From the NCBI GenBank assembly GCA_027084145.1, contig JALWLM010000413.1, forward strand, positions 1-11,367: a DNA stretch of 11,367 bases, in the 5' to 3' direction. The translations under genes were made by a program, and so were the position numbers. How positions within the stretch are numbered: the stretch's first letter is position 1; each line of letters begins with the position of its first letter. The notes beneath the pieces are model-generated. The model had not been told where the DNA came from, did no database searches, and saw nothing but the letters and a program-made list of their open reading frames with translations. This DNA comes from Crocinitomicaceae bacterium (GTDB taxonomy: Bacteria > Bacteroidota > Bacteroidia > Flavobacteriales_D > Crocinitomicaceae). Shown here one piece after another: positions 5,165 to 11,367 of this stretch.

Positions 5165-7801
5165 TTAATAATATTCTTCATAAAACTCTTCGTACTCTTC
5201 TAAGTTTTGTTTTTGAAATAAAATTTTTAAATTATCTAATGTTATCATAAATATTTTTGCCTTTTGTAAATCTAACAAATATTTTCGTGTCTTTTTAAAC
5301 ACCCTTATATAACGTGAAGCATCTGACTCTGTGTCAAATTTACTGACTAAAATAATTGTTTTATCTTTTCCGTATATTTTTGAACTTATTTTTAATTTCT
5401 CTCTACTAAAAAATTCTCTATTAAATTCCATTATCCTTGATTTCGCTAGTGTTGATTTAATTCCCTCCGGAAATATAATCACTCTTAAATCGGCCTTATC
5501 ATTATATATAAACGGTGTTTTCTTACTAAAATCTGCCTCTGTATTTTTTGAATATCCGTTTTTGATAATGTCAATCATTTCTTTTGCTTTTTTTGCCTCT
5601 TCTGTATCGGGATATTTGGTGACGACCTCTTCTAAAACGGGTAGTAATTTTGTTTTATCATCTGTTAACTGGCCTTGAGCCATTGCATTAAGCAACATTA
5701 ACTTTGGAAGAAATATATTGTTTGTGTCTTCTTTTATAATTTTATTCGTTTTTGTTAACACGGCATAATAAAGGCCTCTGTTATACCTTTCCAATATTCT
5801 AATATATTTTTGTTCTGCCAATTTATCTCTTTCCCTTTTCTTAATAAAATAATCAGGATCTTTTAAATATTTTGCATAATCACTATCCGGATAGTTTTCT
5901 AAAATAAATGACTTATATTTCTCCGCCTCTGCCGAGTTTGTTTTTTGTAATATTTTATAAAGTTGAAAAGCTGATGCGGGGGTGTGTGAATCACTGAAAA
6001 CATTCTTTGACAAAACAGCTTTAAACTCTTTTTCTGCTAATTTTTTCTCATTTAATTCTTGTTTATAAATTAACCCGGCATTGTAGTGAGCTTCCAACAA
6101 CCTTTTCATCGATTCATTCATTGCCGAATCACTTAACGGTAGTTTTTTTTGTAAGCCTTCAACGGTAAGCTGGTTCTCTTTACCTAAAAGCGTGTCGTTT
6201 ACAGAAGTGTTATCAAGAGAGTCATTTAAAGGGGATAATGCTATTTCCTTTTCAGACCTTCTCCAGTGGTCTTCATTTTTTCGTTCCCCCCATAACCTTT
6301 TAAATTCTTCAAACCCTTCTTGAATTAATTTCGAATTGTTCCAATACCATTTAGATCCTGAACCTGTTTGTGCAAAAACATTTTGGTTTTCTTGTAATTC
6401 TCGAAGACGAATAGCTTCTCTTCTCTTCTGTTCCTCTTCTTCTTTTTTTATTTGTTTAATATAATCTTTTAAAAACTTCTTTCTTGTTGTTTCATCCATT
6501 TTCGCTATTCTTTGAACACTGTCTTCGTAGATTGCTGTTTCAACGGCAATAACTAAACGTTCAAGATTTTTCGCTTTATTTCGAATTGCTTCTGCATTAG
6601 GATAAGAGTCATTAATCACTTGTGCGCAAGAATCATAATATTTTTGAGCGGAAACATAATCCTTTTTTGAGAAACTCAAATCTCCTAATTTTTCATATGC
6701 CATTCCTTTTTGTCGCGTATTATTAACGGAATAAAATGCCGCCAGATGTAAATTTTCAATTGCTTTCTTTTCATTACCCTCTTCTAATTCAATCATTGCT
6801 AACGCATAATATATCTGGTCTTTAAACTCTGCGTTTTTTGCGTCTTTCAACATTTTATGTAATGCCGTTCTGGTTTTTTGTTTATCTCCAAGAAACGCTT
6901 TTTTTAATCTGGCATTAAATGCCATGTTAAATTTAGGGTTGTTTTTTATTACTTTTTTATAATGCTCTTGGGCTGCTGTTCTTTCTCCTCTTTTTTCATA
7001 TAATTGTCCTAATACAAAATGAATCCTTGCTTTTTCTTTTGACTTTTTTATATGTTTTAATGATTCTTCTAAAAGCCTTATCGCTGCTTCTTCTTGCCTT
7101 CTCTTATAAGCTAAGTCTGCCTTTGTTTTAAAGAATTCGAAATATAATTTTTTGGGCACCTCTGCTATTTTTTCTTTCTTTTTCTTCTTGAATCTTGAAA
7201 AAAAAGTTTCTTCTTTTTTTCTTTCTTTTTCTTCTTGAATAGCCTTTTCAATGTTGTCTAAATGTAATTTTGTATCTGCATACTTCTCAAGAGCTAAATA
7301 AATTTTTGCCAACCACAAATCAGCAACAAAAACAGAAGGGTCATTTGTATAAAAATCTTTTACAAACTCAAAGCTTTTTATCGCTGTTTCATAATCTCTT
7401 CGATAATAATTTGCAATCCCAATTGTAATCCAATTTTCATCAATCCATTTATTCCATTCCTCTTTTTTTCGTGAAGGTCTATCATTAGACGGCATACTGT
7501 GATTTGTAATCACTTTTGTGCACTTTCCTATTGCTGTGTCAAGAGGAGCATAAAGATTAATCACTTCATTTTCATCCGGAACCAATTCTATTGGAATAAC
7601 ATCGTAAAAACTTTCTTGTTTTGTTTCTTTATATGTTTCTAATGATGTTCTAATTAATTCATTTGCGTTGAAGTAACCATTATAATGAGCTGTTAACCCA
7701 TGATATGTTCTACTGATAAAAGTGTTTTTTTCTGTAGAACAACTTATCACGAACGTAATAAAAATTACGATAACACTAATGATTTTAAATAATCTTGTCA
7801 T
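5165..7801 (-). CDS. sprE: TPR lipoprotein of type IX secretion / gliding (SprE/PorW-like)
   Basis: The protein resembles SprE (PorW in Porphyromonas), an envelope TPR lipoprotein needed for type IX secretion and, in gliders, for surface motility. From the ATG at 7801 it has 878 residues. A lipoprotein signal lies at 1-21 with lipobox VISC (C21). The conserved-looking segment YHGLTAHYNGYFNANELI follows. TPR-like helical pairs run from about residue 150 to 420, a charged coiled coil rich in E, K and R lies near 450-480, and further TPR-like repeats come later. The C-terminus reads DLRVIIFP and ends in an acidic, Tyr-rich tail. An open frame to 7894 would add 31 residues overlapping yebC, before a perfect signal peptide, so I reject that extension. 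A 26-base direct repeat lies inside (7168-7240). Confidence 0.88.
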   Translation of the reverse strand: MTRLFKIISVIVIFITFVISCSTEKNTFISRTYHGLTAHYNGYFNANELIRTSLETYKETKQESFYDVIPIELVPDENEVINLYAPLDTAIGKCTKVITNHSMPSNDRPSRKKEEWNKWIDENWITIGIANYYRRDYETAIKSFEFVKDFYTNDPSVFVADLWLAKIYLALEKYADTKLHLDNIEKAIQEEKERKKEETFFSRFKKKKKEKIAEVPKKLYFEFFKTKADLAYKRRQEEAAIRLLEESLKHIKKSKEKARIHFVLGQLYEKRGERTAAQEHYKKVIKNNPKFNMAFNARLKKAFLGDKQKTRTALHKMLKDAKNAEFKDQIYYALAMIELEEGNEKKAIENLHLAAFYSVNNTRQKGMAYEKLGDLSFSKKDYVSAQKYYDSCAQVINDSYPNAEAIRNKAKNLERLVIAVETAIYEDSVQRIAKMDETTRKKFLKDYIKQIKKEEEEQKRREAIRLRELQENQNVFAQTGSGSKWYWNNSKLIQEGFEEFKRLWGERKNEDHWRRSEKEIALSPLNDSLDNTSVNDTLLGKENQLTVEGLQKKLPLSDSAMNESMKRLLEAHYNAGLIYKQELNEKKLAEKEFKAVLSKNVFSDSHTPASAFQLYKILQKTNSAEAEKYKSFILENYPDSDYAKYLKDPDYFIKKRERDKLAEQKYIRILERYNRGLYYAVLTKTNKIIKEDTNNIFLPKLMLLNAMAQGQLTDDKTKLLPVLEEVVTKYPDTEEAKKAKEMIDIIKNGYSKNTEADFSKKTPFIYNDKADLRVIIFPEGIKSTLAKSRIMEFNREFFSREKLKISSKIYGKDKTIILVSKFDTESDASRYIRVFKKTRKYLLDLQKAKIFMITLDNLKILFQKQNLEEYEEFYEEYY
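7168..7240. repeat. 26-base direct repeat inside sprE, copies out of frame
   Basis: Two identical 26-base copies lie at 7168-7193 and 7215-7240, both ending in CTTTCTTTTTCTTCTTGAAT on the plus strand. They are offset by 47 bases, which is not a multiple of three. The same DNA is therefore read as IQEEKERKK in one copy and FKKKKKEK in the other. The stretch is purine-rich and low in complexity. Loss of one repeat unit by slippage would remove 47 bases and shift the sprE frame. Confidence 0.8.
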
Positions 7802-7815
7802 GATTCCTTTTCGTA

Positions 7816-7838
7816 TAAAGAAGAACAAATCTTCTTTA
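7816..7838. promoter_or_regulatory. Perfect 9-bp inverted repeat between yebC and sprE
   Basis: TAAAGAAGA (7816-7824) is followed by a 5-base loop and the exact reverse complement TCTTCTTTA (7830-7838). It lies in the 52 bases between the yebC stop and the sprE start, about 15 bases before the sprE ATG. On the minus strand no U-run follows, so it is not a standard terminator for yebC. It could be a leader hairpin that affects sprE translation or mRNA processing, or a small operator. The stem is AT-rich and chance cannot be excluded. Confidence 0.45.
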
Positions 7839-7853
7839 TTTTTATTGTGTTTT

Positions 7854-8564
7854 CTATGCAATATTTGTAAAAACCTGTTGGATATCATCATCATCTTCTA
7901 TTTTATCCAACAATTTTTCAATATCTACTAATTGTTCTTCTGTAAATTCTACAGGTTGAACAGGTATTCTTTGGAGGTTTGCTTTTTCTACATCAATTCC
8001 TTTTTTTTCTAATGCCTCCGAAAGAGACCCAAAATATTTATAGTCTCCGTAAACATATACTCTATCTTCTATTACCTCTATTTCATCTAAACCGGCATCT
8101 ATTAAGTCCAATTCTAATTCTTCAAGATCAAAGTCTTCAGGTTTTTTAAACTCAAACACCGCTTTTCTATTGAAAAGAAAATCTAAAGACCCTGTAGGAA
8201 CCAACCCTCCTCCAACTTTATTAAAATATGATTTTACATTTGCTATGGTTCGTGTAGGATTATCTGTTGCACACTCTACAACGACCAAAACTCCATGAGG
8301 TCCTTTTCCTTCATAAACAATTTCTGCATATGCTTCGGCGTCTTTAGAACTTGCTCTTTTTATTGCTGCTTCTATATTGTCTTTCGGCATGTTTTGAGCT
8401 TTTGCGTTTTTAATGGCCGTACGTAAAGCTGCGTTCATGTCCGGATCAGGACCTCCTTCTTTTGCTGCCATAGTAATTGCTTTTCCTAATTTAGGAAACA
8501 GTTTTGACATTTTGTCCCATCTTTTTTCTTTTGCTGCTCTACGATATTCAAAAGCTCTACCCAT
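7854..8564 (-). CDS. yebC: YebC/PmpR (TACO1) family protein
   Basis: The 236-residue product is a full-length YebC family member. It begins MGRAFEYRRAAKEKRWDKM and then shows the conserved PDPDMNAALRTAIKNAKAQN, MPKDNIEAAIKRA and YEGKGPHGVLVVVE blocks. These are followed by TDNPTRTIANV and FNKVGGGLVPTGSLDFLF, covering all three domains of the family. It has no signal peptide and is cytoplasmic. Members have been annotated as DNA-binding regulators; the mitochondrial homologue TACO1 and more recent bacterial work point to a role in translation, including relief of stalling at proline-rich sequences. The gene has its own upstream -7-like element and is followed after 52 bp by sprE, with which it may be co-transcribed. 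Confidence 0.96.
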   Translation of the reverse strand: MGRAFEYRRAAKEKRWDKMSKLFPKLGKAITMAAKEGGPDPDMNAALRTAIKNAKAQNMPKDNIEAAIKRASSKDAEAYAEIVYEGKGPHGVLVVVECATDNPTRTIANVKSYFNKVGGGLVPTGSLDFLFNRKAVFEFKKPEDFDLEELELDLIDAGLDEIEVIEDRVYVYGDYKYFGSLSEALEKKGIDVEKANLQRIPVQPVEFTEEQLVDIEKLLDKIEDDDDIQQVFTNIA

Positions 8565-8590
8565 TTTATTTTGTTTTTAATGTTGGCTAA

Positions 8591-8598
8591 CAAAAGTA
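8591..8598 (-). promoter_or_regulatory. Possible -7 promoter element for yebC
   Basis: The minus strand reads TACTTTTG here, matching TAnnTTTG, about 27 bases before the yebC ATG. No TTG lies at the usual 17-20 base distance upstream; the nearest TTTG is about 30 bases away. The element lies in the 71-base gap after the M48 peptidase gene. It is a weaker candidate than the promoters of atpB and lemA. Confidence 0.4.
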
Positions 8599-8635
8599 GA
8601 AATATTTTTTTTTGATTAAGCACATATACAAACGA

Positions 8636-9583
8636 TTAGATGCCTCTTTCTAATATTTCTATTCTTTTTTTTATCGGGGGGTGTGTAGAAAACATGTTTC
8701 GAATTCCACTTAAAAACCCTTTAAAAGGTGGTTTTACAATAAACATTTCTTTAATATCATCGTCTTGTACCCGAACCTCCGGTTTCGAACTTATCTTCCT
8801 TAGTGCTGATGCCATTGAAAGACTATCTTTTGTCAACTCTACCGCTCCTGCATCTGCTAAATATTCTCTTTTTCTGGAAAGAGAAAAACGCAATAAAAGC
8901 GTTAAAAAATAACCTATTGTTGCGATTATCAGTAAAACGAGAAAAAAAGCAACTATTCCTCCACCATCTTTTTTGTTTCTGTTTGAAGACCTTCTTGGTG
9001 CATAAAAAACCGCTCTAACAAGCATGTTTACAACAAAACTAAAAATTCCAACGAAAATGATGGAAATAATTAATAAACGAACATCTCGATTTTCTATATG
9101 CGTTAGCTCATGAGCGATTACTCCTTCTAGTTCTTTGTCGTTTAAATGGTTGATAATGCCCGTTGTCAATGTTACCGCATACGTTTTATCATTAATTCCT
9201 GAAGCAAAAGCATTTAGTGCATCATCATGAATAATGTATAGCTTAGGCATCTTCATCCCGGCAGCAATACAAAGATTTTCCAATAAATTATACTCTCTTG
9301 GGTGTTCCTTTCTTGTTACAGGAACCATTTTTGTCGACTTTTTTATCATGTAAGTGTGAGAAAAAAAAGCAATTAAAAACCATGCTCCCACCCCAACAAC
9401 AACAAAAGGAAGCGTGTTTATGGTTTCCTGTAAAGCGATGATCTGTCCGTTTATTTCTTCATAATGGATAATGAAGAAAAACGCGTAAATACATAAAAGA
9501 ATAACTAAAGGGAAAGCAACTAATAATAAAACTGAAAAAAAATTGTTTTTTCGGATATGTGACCTTAATCCGATAAATTGCAT
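8636..9583 (-). CDS. M48 family membrane metalloprotease (HtpX-like)
   Basis: This is a zinc-dependent membrane protease of peptidase family M48, related to HtpX, which acts in membrane protein quality control. The 315-residue product has two N-terminal membrane helices (about 15-39 and 58-79). The zinc-binding HELTH lies at 158-162 in the context GVIAHELTHIENRD. Two further membrane segments follow (about 171-193 and 209-231), and the third ligand E240 sits in SRKREYLADAGA. The C-terminus carries FSTHPPIKKRIEIL, another family motif. All catalytic residues are present. The start codon overlaps the lemA stop by one base (TAATG), so the two are translationally coupled. The lemA-M48 pairing is common in bacteria; the substrates are unknown. 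Confidence 0.95.
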   Translation of the reverse strand: MQFIGLRSHIRKNNFFSVLLLVAFPLVILLCIYAFFFIIHYEEINGQIIALQETINTLPFVVVGVGAWFLIAFFSHTYMIKKSTKMVPVTRKEHPREYNLLENLCIAAGMKMPKLYIIHDDALNAFASGINDKTYAVTLTTGIINHLNDKELEGVIAHELTHIENRDVRLLIISIIFVGIFSFVVNMLVRAVFYAPRRSSNRNKKDGGGIVAFFLVLLIIATIGYFLTLLLRFSLSRKREYLADAGAVELTKDSLSMASALRKISSKPEVRVQDDDIKEMFIVKPPFKGFLSGIRNMFSTHPPIKKRIEILERGI

Positions 9584-10140
9584 TAGTTAAAATTAATTTT
9601 TTGTGGTTTATCCAACTCTTCTCTTTTTTGTTGTCCTAAATCAAACATTGGTTGAGTAACCATTTTTCTAAACCCGGCAACGATGTTTGTTGGAATAGAC
9701 TCTATCGCTGTATTCAATTCTTTTGTTGCTGAGTTAAAATATCTTCGTGCTGCCGCTAATTTATTTTCAATATCCGCTATTTCCTGTTGAAGTTGCATAA
9801 AATTCTGACTTGCCTTTAAATCAGGATAAGCTTCCACTTGAATATTCAACGCCCCCATCGCAGAAGTGAGTTCGTTGTCTGCTTCAATTTTTTCATTGAT
9901 TGTTTTAGCATTCAACGCTTTACTTCTGGCTTCTGTTATTTTTAACAAAAGGTCTTTTTCATGATTCATATAACCCTTCACAACATCAACCAATTGAGGA
10001 ATAAGGTCATACCGTTGTTTTAATTGCACATCTATGTCTGCAAAAGCAGCGTCTCTATTGTTTTCAAGTGCGACTAATTTATTCCACGAAGAAATAAACC
10101 AAAACACTAAAAACATTAATATTCCAAAAACAATCCACAT
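9583..10140 (-). CDS. lemA: LemA family protein
   Basis: LemA proteins are membrane-anchored helical-bundle proteins of unclear molecular function, often encoded next to M48 proteases or TPM-domain proteins. From the ATG at 10140 the product has 185 residues. It has an N-terminal membrane anchor (about 2-17) and the conserved block NNRDAAFADIDVQLKQRYDL, which runs on into IPQLVDVVKGY. Further blocks are EAYPDLKASQNF, IADIENKLAAARRYFN and IPTNIVAGF. An open frame reaches back to a TTG at 10194, but that extension (18 basic residues) covers the promoter and is rejected. The gene overlaps the protease gene at TAATG. A promoter candidate lies just upstream. Confidence 0.95.
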   Translation of the reverse strand: MWIVFGILMFLVFWFISSWNKLVALENNRDAAFADIDVQLKQRYDLIPQLVDVVKGYMNHEKDLLLKITEARSKALNAKTINEKIEADNELTSAMGALNIQVEAYPDLKASQNFMQLQQEIADIENKLAAARRYFNSATKELNTAIESIPTNIVAGFRKMVTQPMFDLGQQKREELDKPQKINFN

Positions 10141-10157
10141 ATTTCTTTTTTTTCTTT

Positions 10158-10187
10158 CAAAAATAATGTTTTTTAGGTGTTTTGCAA
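10158..10187 (-). promoter_or_regulatory. Promoter candidate for the lemA-M48 protease operon
   Basis: The minus strand has TTG (10187-10185), a 19-base spacer and TATTTTTG (10165-10158), matching TTG-N19-TAnnTTTG. Transcription would begin near 10151, leaving a very short leader of about 10 bases before the ATG at 10140. The position argues against translation starting at the TTG at 10194. It lies back to back with the plus-strand promoter at 10203-10230. Confidence 0.6.
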
Positions 10188-10202
10188 AATGCAAACTATA
10201 AC

Positions 10203-10230
10203 TTGATAATAATTAATTTTCATATCTTTG
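10203..10230 (+). promoter_or_regulatory. Promoter candidate for the haem-binding domain gene
   Basis: TTG (10203-10205), a 17-base spacer and TATCTTTG (10223-10230) match the Bacteroidota TTG/TAnnTTTG pattern. Transcription would begin near 10237, about 18 bases before the ATG at 10255. The longest open frame begins with TTG at 10228, inside the -7 element, so that start is unlikely. Confidence 0.62.
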
Positions 10231-10254
10231 ATTCACATTTTAATTCCCCCGTCT

Positions 10255-10710
10255 ATGAAAAAGGCTTTATTTATTGTTTTAATCGCATTTTTATTCATGC
10301 AATTTTTTCGAATAGACAAGTCTATTCCTAAAATTGATAAACAAGATGATTTTATATCTATGTTTAAACCACCTAAAGATGTGGAAAAGTTTTTGAGAAA
10401 TGCTTGTTATGATTGTCATTCGTTTGAAACGAAATACCCATGGTATGCAGAGATCGCACCCTTTTCTTGGTGGATTAAACACCATGTTAACGAAGGGCGT
10501 GAACACCTTAATTTTTCGACTTTTGGTAATTATGATCTCAAAAAAAGAGACCATAAACTTGAAGAATGTGTAGAAGCAATGGAAGAGGGGTGGATGCCTT
10601 TAGAATCATACACATTAATACACAAAGAAGCGAAATTAAATAAAGAACAAAGAAAACTCCTTGCTGATTTTTTTAATCGGGAGAGAAAAATGTTGAACGG
10701 TATTAAGTAG
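10255..10710 (+). CDS. Haem-binding domain protein (CxxCH), membrane-anchored
   Basis: The 151-residue product starts with an uncleaved-looking membrane anchor or signal (MKKALFIVLIAFLFMQFF, residues 1-18). It has one c-type haem motif, CYDCH at 51-55, followed by the pattern ETKYPWYAEIAPFSWWIKHH and EGREHLNFS. This is typical of the small Bacteroidota Haem_bd domain family. M114 in EGWMPLESY is a good candidate for the distal haem ligand. The protein should face the periplasm, where haem would be attached; its electron partner is unknown. It is the only plus-strand gene in the window, divergent from lemA and convergent with xseB (17-bp gap). No cytochrome oxidase or maturation genes are adjacent, so its pathway cannot be read from context. 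Confidence 0.9.
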   Translation: MKKALFIVLIAFLFMQFFRIDKSIPKIDKQDDFISMFKPPKDVEKFLRNACYDCHSFETKYPWYAEIAPFSWWIKHHVNEGREHLNFSTFGNYDLKKRDHKLEECVEAMEEGWMPLESYTLIHKEAKLNKEQRKLLADFFNRERKMLNGIK

Positions 10711-10727
10711 CATCTATTTGCAGAAGT

Positions 10728-10922
10728 CTATTCTTCCAGTTTTTTCAATATTTCATTAACATCCTCTTCCGTTGAGCTTAGCTTTTTTTTACAAATTTGA
10801 ATTAACTCTGAGGCTCTTTTAACTTTGACGCTTAATTCATCAACGGAAATTTCGCCTGTTTCAATTTCTTGCACAATCTCTTGTAGCTCTTCAAAAGCTT
10901 CTGTGTAACTTAATTTATTCAT
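10728..10922 (-). CDS. xseB: Exodeoxyribonuclease VII small subunit
   Basis: This is the small subunit of exonuclease VII, which degrades single-stranded DNA from both ends; several XseB copies wrap each XseA. The 64-residue product has the family's two-helix form. The first helix carries SYTEAFEELQEIVQEIETGE (about 5-24), matching the conserved F-E-x-x-L-x-x-I-V-x-x-L/I-E-x-G block. The second holds LIQICKKKLSSTEEDV. The start codon overlaps the xseA stop by 8 bases (ATGAATAA), so translation is coupled to xseA. The length is slightly short but normal for the family. Confidence 0.95.
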   Translation of the reverse strand: MNKLSYTEAFEELQEIVQEIETGEISVDELSVKVKRASELIQICKKKLSSTEEDVNEILKKLEE

Positions 10923-11367
10923 TTTCTTTACGTTTTGTTGTTTTTACTTTTGAAACAATAATAAAATCGGCTGTTTCTGCTTTTAATTCGTCTTGTTCTT
11001 TCGGAACATTATTTTTACCTACTAATTTCCCATTTAAAAATAAAATAGAAAACCCTCTTTTTAATACATTTCCCGGATCGAGAAGCTTTATTTGATTTGC
11101 TATTTGTTCTTGTTTGTTTTTTTCTTTTACAAAAAACATCGAAATACTTTGCTTTAGTTTTTGACTTGTGTTTTTGACTTCTGCTTTTTCTATGAATAAC
11201 CGTTCTTTTAGTAATAAAACTATTTTTTGTTTTTTTTTTTTTAAAAATTCTTTTCCTTTATTTAAAAAAAATTTTGTTGCTGAAATTAGTTTTGATTCCC
11301 AGACCAACACCTTATTTTTTCTTTGCACAAGATATTCAAAGACCCTTCCTTTAAAATTTTCTGATAA
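10915..11367 (-). CDS. xseA: Exodeoxyribonuclease VII large subunit, C-terminal part (5' end cut)
   Basis: The frame is open from the right edge to the stop at 10915 and gives the last 150 residues of XseA, the catalytic subunit of exonuclease VII. The N-terminal OB fold and most of the catalytic domain lie outside the window. Seen here is a Lys-rich, helical stretch that fits the long XseA coiled coil, followed by the family's C-terminal motif LLDPGNVLKRGFSILFLNGK. A GTG at 11328 can be read as a start, but coding clearly continues upstream to the edge, so this is a truncation by the window and not a short gene. The coding strand contains a run of 13 A (11242-11230). xseB follows with an 8-base overlap. 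Confidence 0.93.
   Translation of the reverse strand, partial: LSENFKGRVFEYLVQRKNKVLVWESKLISATKFFLNKGKEFLKKKKQKIVLLLKERLFIEKAEVKNTSQKLKQSISMFFVKEKNKQEQIANQIKLLDPGNVLKRGFSILFLNGKLVGKNNVPKEQDELKAETADFIIVSKVKTTKRKENE
11230..11242. repeat. A13/T13 homopolymer inside xseA
   Basis: Thirteen T on the plus strand correspond to 13 A in the xseA message, read as TTA AAA AAA AAA AAA (L-K-K-K-K). The frame is intact on both sides in this assembly. Such a run is prone to polymerase slippage and to sequencing error. Confidence 0.9.

Noticed and set aside
7802..7894. 31-residue upstream extension of sprE
   Set aside because: It overlaps the yebC end in another frame and would place a perfect lipoprotein signal in the interior of the protein.
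10711..10740. Bidirectional terminator between the haem-binding gene and xseB
   Set aside because: The only stem is GAAG/CTTC of 4 bp (10723-10736) before a short T-run; too weak to call.
1..11367. Mobile element, CRISPR array, tRNA, rRNA or riboswitch
   Set aside because: No transposase, terminal repeats, spaced repeats or RNA gene folds were seen, and the gaps are too short to hold them.

Overview
The window is an AT-rich piece of chromosome from a member of the Bacteroidota, most likely Flavobacteriales. Four things suggest this. There is a SprE/PorW-type lipoprotein of the type IX secretion and gliding system. ATP synthase subunit a carries a long His-rich extracytoplasmic N-terminal extension. 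Gene starts are preceded by A-rich leaders without Shine-Dalgarno sequences. Upstream regions carry the Bacteroidota promoter pattern TTG-N17-19-TAnnTTTG. I cannot name a genus. Nothing suggests a mobile element, phage, CRISPR array or RNA gene, and no stretch longer than about 100 bases lacks a gene.

Layout, left to right: all genes are on the minus strand except one. Positions 1-4033 hold the F1Fo ATP synthase cluster, transcribed right to left as atpB-atpE-atpF-atpH-atpA, with atpA cut by the left edge. A strong promoter candidate lies before atpB, and a terminator-like hairpin lies directly after atpE. Positions 4135-7801 hold a second minus-strand group: sprE, a bactofilin gene, atpZ and a four-helix membrane protein gene. 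Its genes overlap or nearly touch. yebC (7854-8564) lies upstream and may share the transcript. Positions 8636-10140 hold a lemA-M48 peptidase pair with a TAATG junction and its own promoter. Divergent from it is a small haem-binding-domain membrane protein (10255-10710, plus strand). This converges on xseB and the 3' part of xseA, which runs off the right edge.

How the genes work together: atpBEFHA encode the Fo sector and part of F1. The gamma, beta and epsilon genes are not in view. AtpZ and the four-helix protein sit where accessory atpZ/atpI genes usually sit and may serve Fo assembly or ion supply. SprE and the bactofilin belong to envelope processes (type IX secretion/gliding and cytoskeletal scaffolding). 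LemA and the M48 protease are a recurrent membrane pair. XseA and XseB form exonuclease VII.

Most of the content is housekeeping and I do not see a clearly new system. The best leads are the atpE-atpF hairpin, the His/Glu swap and His-rich extension in subunit a, the four-helix protein before atpB, an out-of-frame direct repeat inside sprE, and an A13 tract inside xseA. Three start sites (sprE, lemA, the haem-binding gene) should be shortened relative to the longest open frame.
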